Positions 24,162-26,687 of a stretch of DNA of 26,687 nt are shown here, piece by piece. The position numbers and the translations under genes were made by a program. This DNA is from UBA5287 sp041672395 (GTDB taxonomy: Bacteria; Bacteroidota; Bacteroidia; Bacteroidales; Dysgonomonadaceae): contig JBAYZS010000031.1 of assembly GCA_041672395.1 (NCBI GenBank), positions 1 to 26,687 of the forward strand, given 5' to 3'. The notes under the pieces were generated by a model, which saw nothing but the letters and a program-made list of their open reading frames with translations, was not told the origin of the DNA and made no database searches. The stretch's first letter is position 1; each line of letters starts with the position of its first letter.

Positions 24162-24169
24162 CAAAATTA
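24162..24169 (-). promoter_or_regulatory. trpB2-porin promoter -7 box
   Basis: TAATTTTG on the minus strand is an exact TAnnTTTG match, 36 bases before the trpB ATG and after the GH97 stop codon at 24195. No convincing -33 TTTG at 19-20 bases. It supports the shorter trpB start. Confidence 0.55.
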
Positions 24170-24194
24170 GTAAATTATTATTACAATCTAACAA

Positions 24195-26171
24195 TTATTG
24201 TAGTACCGCTGCCCATCCACCATTCTTTACCAATTTAATTTGTAAGGGGTCATTTGAAGTGACTCTAGATGTTTTCTTCCTATAATCCATGGCTTGTCTG
24301 CTTGCATTGATGCCATCTTCAAAGGAAACCATATCGTAAGTTTTTCCGGCTTTTAAAAAATCAAGGTTCAAAGTAAAAATCCTTTCTGATTCTTTACTAT
24401 TGGTGATTGCACCAATAAACCATTTTTCTCCTTTACGTTTGGCTACTACAACATATTCTCCTACTTTGGCTTCAAGTACTTTTGTCTCGTCCCAGGTTGT
24501 TGGAACCATCGTAATAAAATCTGTACAATCTTGATTACGGTAATACATTGTGGGATTATCTGCCAACATTTGAATTCCGCTCTCAAAAACAACATATAGT
24601 GCTAATTGATAGGCTCGTGTGCCGATACTTGCGGAATTTGGACGTCTTGAACTATAGACTTCGGGTTGCATGCTAATCATGGCACCGGGTGTATAATCCA
24701 TTGGACCTACAACATTTCTCATAAAAGGAAATAATAAACTGTTGTTAGGAGTCGCGCCTCCCATTTGCTCCATTCCTTTTACTCCTTCATGAGAAAGAAC
24801 ATTTGGATACTTTTGCTCTAATCCTGCAGGTTTGAACGAACCGTGAAAATCAACTAATAATTCATTTTTTGCTGCTTCTTTTGCTACGCGTTCATAATAA
24901 TTCACCATCCATTGGTCGCTACGATCCATGAAATCTATTTTTATACCGGCAACACCCCATTTTTTGAAAGTCTCAAATAACTCAAAATTATTTTCAACTG
25001 TTAACCAGGTAAGCCAAAGTATCACTCCTACATTTTTTTCTTTTCCATAACGAATCAATTCATGTACATTTACTTTTGGATTTGGTGTATATGGGTCACG
25101 TGTACTTTTAGCCCATCCTTCGTCCATTAATATATATGAAATACCTTGCTTTGCAGCAAAATCAATATAATATTTATAGGTCTCCAAATTATAACCGGAT
25201 ACAAAATCTACATCATCACCATAAGGGGATGCATCATTCCACCATTCCCAACTTACCTGCCCGGGTTTAATCCACGAAGGATCAATAATATTTGATGCGG
25301 GAGCAAGTTGAACGGGTAAAGTACTTTCAACTAACTCGGCATCATTCTGAGCAATAATAAAATAACGCCAGGGAAAGGTCCTGTCACCATTTGTTTTTGC
25401 AATATAATCCGCTTCTTCTAATATCTTTAAACTTCTATCTCCTTCTTCTCCAAATTTTAAAGGGGACTTAGGAAAAACAGCATACATGCCATTCTCTCCG
25501 CTGCCTTTCAAAAACATACATGGATAATCGGATAAGTCTGTTTCTGAAATTAATATTTTATAGCCTGTTGGGGTATTAATCAAAACTGGAAGAGTCGACA
25601 TCTTGTCTGATTGTTTCCAAAGATGGGTCTCTACCTTGGTGTATGAATCTTCATAAGAGGTTTTAAAATTATTCGGCTGTTGTGTAAATGCGGTATAATT
25701 TTCGGGAAAAGAAATTCTGAAATTCTCTCCTATCACCTCTATCTCATCTTTCATTCGTGAGATAAAACGATAAGCTATCCCACTGTCAAACGCTCTAAAT
25801 TCAATAGCATAGTTACCTTTAAAATTAAGAATCAGTTGATTATACTGATTGTCAATCGATGAAAACTTTAATGGTACTACGGGCTTGATTGTTTCATTGA
25901 TTGTTTTACGCTTTTGAGAAACAATTTTCGGCTTTTCACCTAATGTCTGATTTCTTAACTGAAGTTGTAACTGACAATTGTTTAATATGACTTTATCTTG
26001 TACTTTTATTGAATATTCAATTTTATCAGTAATTTGCATTGATAAATTAAGTTTGCCATTAGGCGAAGATAATTCAATAACTTTCGCTTGTGCGTTAATA
26101 TATGGGAGCATAAATCCCATACAAATGATTAACAAAAATACTTTTTTCATATTTCTAAATTTAGTGTTCAT
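24195..26171 (-). CDS. GH97 glycoside hydrolase, retaining-type residues
   Basis: Exported or periplasmic glycosidase of family GH97. From ATG 26169-26171 (658 residues) a signal peptide around MKKVFLLIICMGF, ending in INAQA, is followed by the GH97 beta domain and barrel: VSWEWWND (about 306-313), DEGWA (350-354), GIKIDFMDRSDQ (409-420) and LSHEGVKGMEQ (459-469). Asp413 stands where retaining members such as BT1871 have the nucleophile, and HGSFKPAG replaces the HEAVRPTG of inverting SusB-type enzymes, so the base Glu of SusB is missing. This suggests an alpha-galactosidase-like rather than alpha-glucosidase activity. Glu462 is the likely acid/base. ATG 26148-26150 is an alternative start. 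It begins 4 bases after the upstream outer membrane gene. Confidence 0.92.
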   Translation of the reverse strand: MNTKFRNMKKVFLLIICMGFMLPYINAQAKVIELSSPNGKLNLSMQITDKIEYSIKVQDKVILNNCQLQLQLRNQTLGEKPKIVSQKRKTINETIKPVVPLKFSSIDNQYNQLILNFKGNYAIEFRAFDSGIAYRFISRMKDEIEVIGENFRISFPENYTAFTQQPNNFKTSYEDSYTKVETHLWKQSDKMSTLPVLINTPTGYKILISETDLSDYPCMFLKGSGENGMYAVFPKSPLKFGEEGDRSLKILEEADYIAKTNGDRTFPWRYFIIAQNDAELVESTLPVQLAPASNIIDPSWIKPGQVSWEWWNDASPYGDDVDFVSGYNLETYKYYIDFAAKQGISYILMDEGWAKSTRDPYTPNPKVNVHELIRYGKEKNVGVILWLTWLTVENNFELFETFKKWGVAGIKIDFMDRSDQWMVNYYERVAKEAAKNELLVDFHGSFKPAGLEQKYPNVLSHEGVKGMEQMGGATPNNSLLFPFMRNVVGPMDYTPGAMISMQPEVYSSRRPNSASIGTRAYQLALYVVFESGIQMLADNPTMYYRNQDCTDFITMVPTTWDETKVLEAKVGEYVVVAKRKGEKWFIGAITNSKESERIFTLNLDFLKAGKTYDMVSFEDGINASRQAMDYRKKTSRVTSNDPLQIKLVKNGGWAAVLQ

Positions 26172-26175
26172 TAAT

Positions 26176-26687
26176 TTAAAACCTTCCAATCTCACTCTCG
26201 CCTGCTCCGGTTCCTTTATATTTACTGCGAGCAGCATTGAATCGATAACGAACGGTTATTTCTAACTCACGACTGTCATAGCGGTTGAGTTGCCACAACT
26301 CCATGCGACTGTTGTAAAGTAAATTGCCATCTCTTTGTTCGTAAAACAGATCTTTTCCTTTTAACTCTACACGAAGACGATCGTCGATAAAAGATTTGGA
26401 GATTCCCATATTTACCTCAAATTTGGTATCTGTTAAATAGACATTCTGGTAATTACCTTTTCCCTGAAGACTGGAGTCAAGCGTTAAATCAAATCCTTTG
26501 GGAAATCTGAACGAATTATTGAGGATTACTATTGATAAAGGTTTATTTAACGTAAGTGGTATATTGTTGCTCATAATGGTTAACCACTGCTTGATAACTC
26601 CACAGCTTAACTGGGGCGACCAAATGCCAAATTTAGGTGAAAGGGTCACAAAAGCCGTAAGGCTCGGTAGCTTTTCTAAATTTCGAT
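26176..26687 (-). CDS. Outer membrane beta-barrel protein, C-terminal part (cut by window edge)
   Basis: The minus-strand frame is open from the right edge to the TAA at 26176-26178, so about 170 C-terminal residues are visible. They show alternating beta strands (FDLTLDSSLQG, TKFEVNMGISKSF, LRVELKGKDLF, LEITVRYRFN) and end in the pattern SKYKGTGAGESEIGRF, which I know from Bacteroidetes outer membrane beta-barrel proteins of the OMP_b-brl_3 group, relatives of TonB-dependent receptors. The N-terminal carboxypeptidase-regulatory and plug parts, if any, lie outside the window. Its end is 4 bases from the GH97 start, so the two are probably translated from one message. This may reflect sugar uptake linked to GH97 cleavage, but the family also occurs away from glycan genes. 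Confidence 0.8.
   Translation of the reverse strand, partial: RNLEKLPSLTAFVTLSPKFGIWSPQLSCGVIKQWLTIMSNNIPLTLNKPLSIVILNNSFRFPKGFDLTLDSSLQGKGNYQNVYLTDTKFEVNMGISKSFIDDRLRVELKGKDLFYEQRDGNLLYNSRMELWQLNRYDSRELEITVRYRFNAARSKYKGTGAGESEIGRF

Noticed and set aside
26176..26687. Partial barrel protein as a SusC-type receptor of a polysaccharide utilisation locus
   Set aside because: The visible C-terminus looks like the OMP_b-brl_3 group, and no SusD gene follows it, so I do not call a Sus locus.
1..26687. tRNA, rRNA, CRISPR arrays, insertion sequences, phage or toxin-antitoxin genes
   Set aside because: None was seen: no tRNA-like cloverleaf, no regularly spaced repeats, no transposase or integrase motifs.

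Overview
The window looks like a chromosomal segment of a low-GC member of the Bacteroidota, most likely order Bacteroidales. I base this on three things seen in the sequence: (i) many genes have a TAnnTTTG -7 box close upstream, the signature of the Bacteroidetes primary sigma factor, and almost none has a Shine-Dalgarno sequence; (ii) there is an ftsX-DUF3098-uppP-truB-queA-folK gene string with the small Bacteroidetes-specific DUF3098 protein; (iii) the accessory genes (GH97 glycosidase, Bacteroidetes-type outer membrane beta-barrel protein, HYC_CC_PP-type cysteine protein) are Bacteroidetes families. The genus cannot be named from the sequence alone.

Layout. 1-4.9 kb: a DUF454 (YbaN-like) membrane protein; a ~500 bp gene-poor stretch that may hold a decayed gene; prs (PRPP synthetase) with a strong terminator; a cytoplasmic GH13 alpha-amylase-family enzyme; and a divergent pirin. 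4.9-10.7 kb: a housekeeping run on the minus strand, in transcription order cca (tRNA CCA-adding), ftsX (cell division), DUF3098, uppP (undecaprenyl-PP recycling), truB and queA (tRNA modification), folK (folate). 10.8-13.9 kb: a lipoprotein of unknown function, a patatin-like phospholipase and a YeiH-family exporter in alternating orientations, each with a recognisable promoter.

13.9-21.7 kb is the most interesting part: a copper/silver resistance cluster on the minus strand. In transcription order it is a small cysteine-rich exported protein (HYC_CC_PP type), a CusA-like RND pump of 1274 residues with extra membrane helices, a TolC-type outer membrane factor with two Met/Ser/Gly-rich inserts, a CusB-like adaptor with an N-terminal heavy-metal-binding domain and a His/Met-rich tail, and a lipoprotein carrying a CxxC heavy-metal-associated domain. 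The set is bounded by a hairpin terminator at 13912-13946. A perfect palindrome lies just upstream of cusA, and a partial copy of its arm lies in the leader of the first gene. Together they should move Cu(I)/Ag(I) from the periplasm out of the cell, with several extra metal-binding segments along the export path.

21.7-26.7 kb, still minus strand: a phosphate-selective-type porin translated right after a stand-alone TrpB2-type tryptophan synthase beta chain, then a GH97 glycosidase (catalytic residues of the retaining subgroup) preceded by the C-terminal part of an outer membrane beta-barrel protein cut by the window edge. I see no tRNA, rRNA, CRISPR array, insertion sequence or phage gene. 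No wholly new system is demonstrable; the best leads are the modified Cus pump with its palindromic control region and the possible decayed gene at 712-1110.
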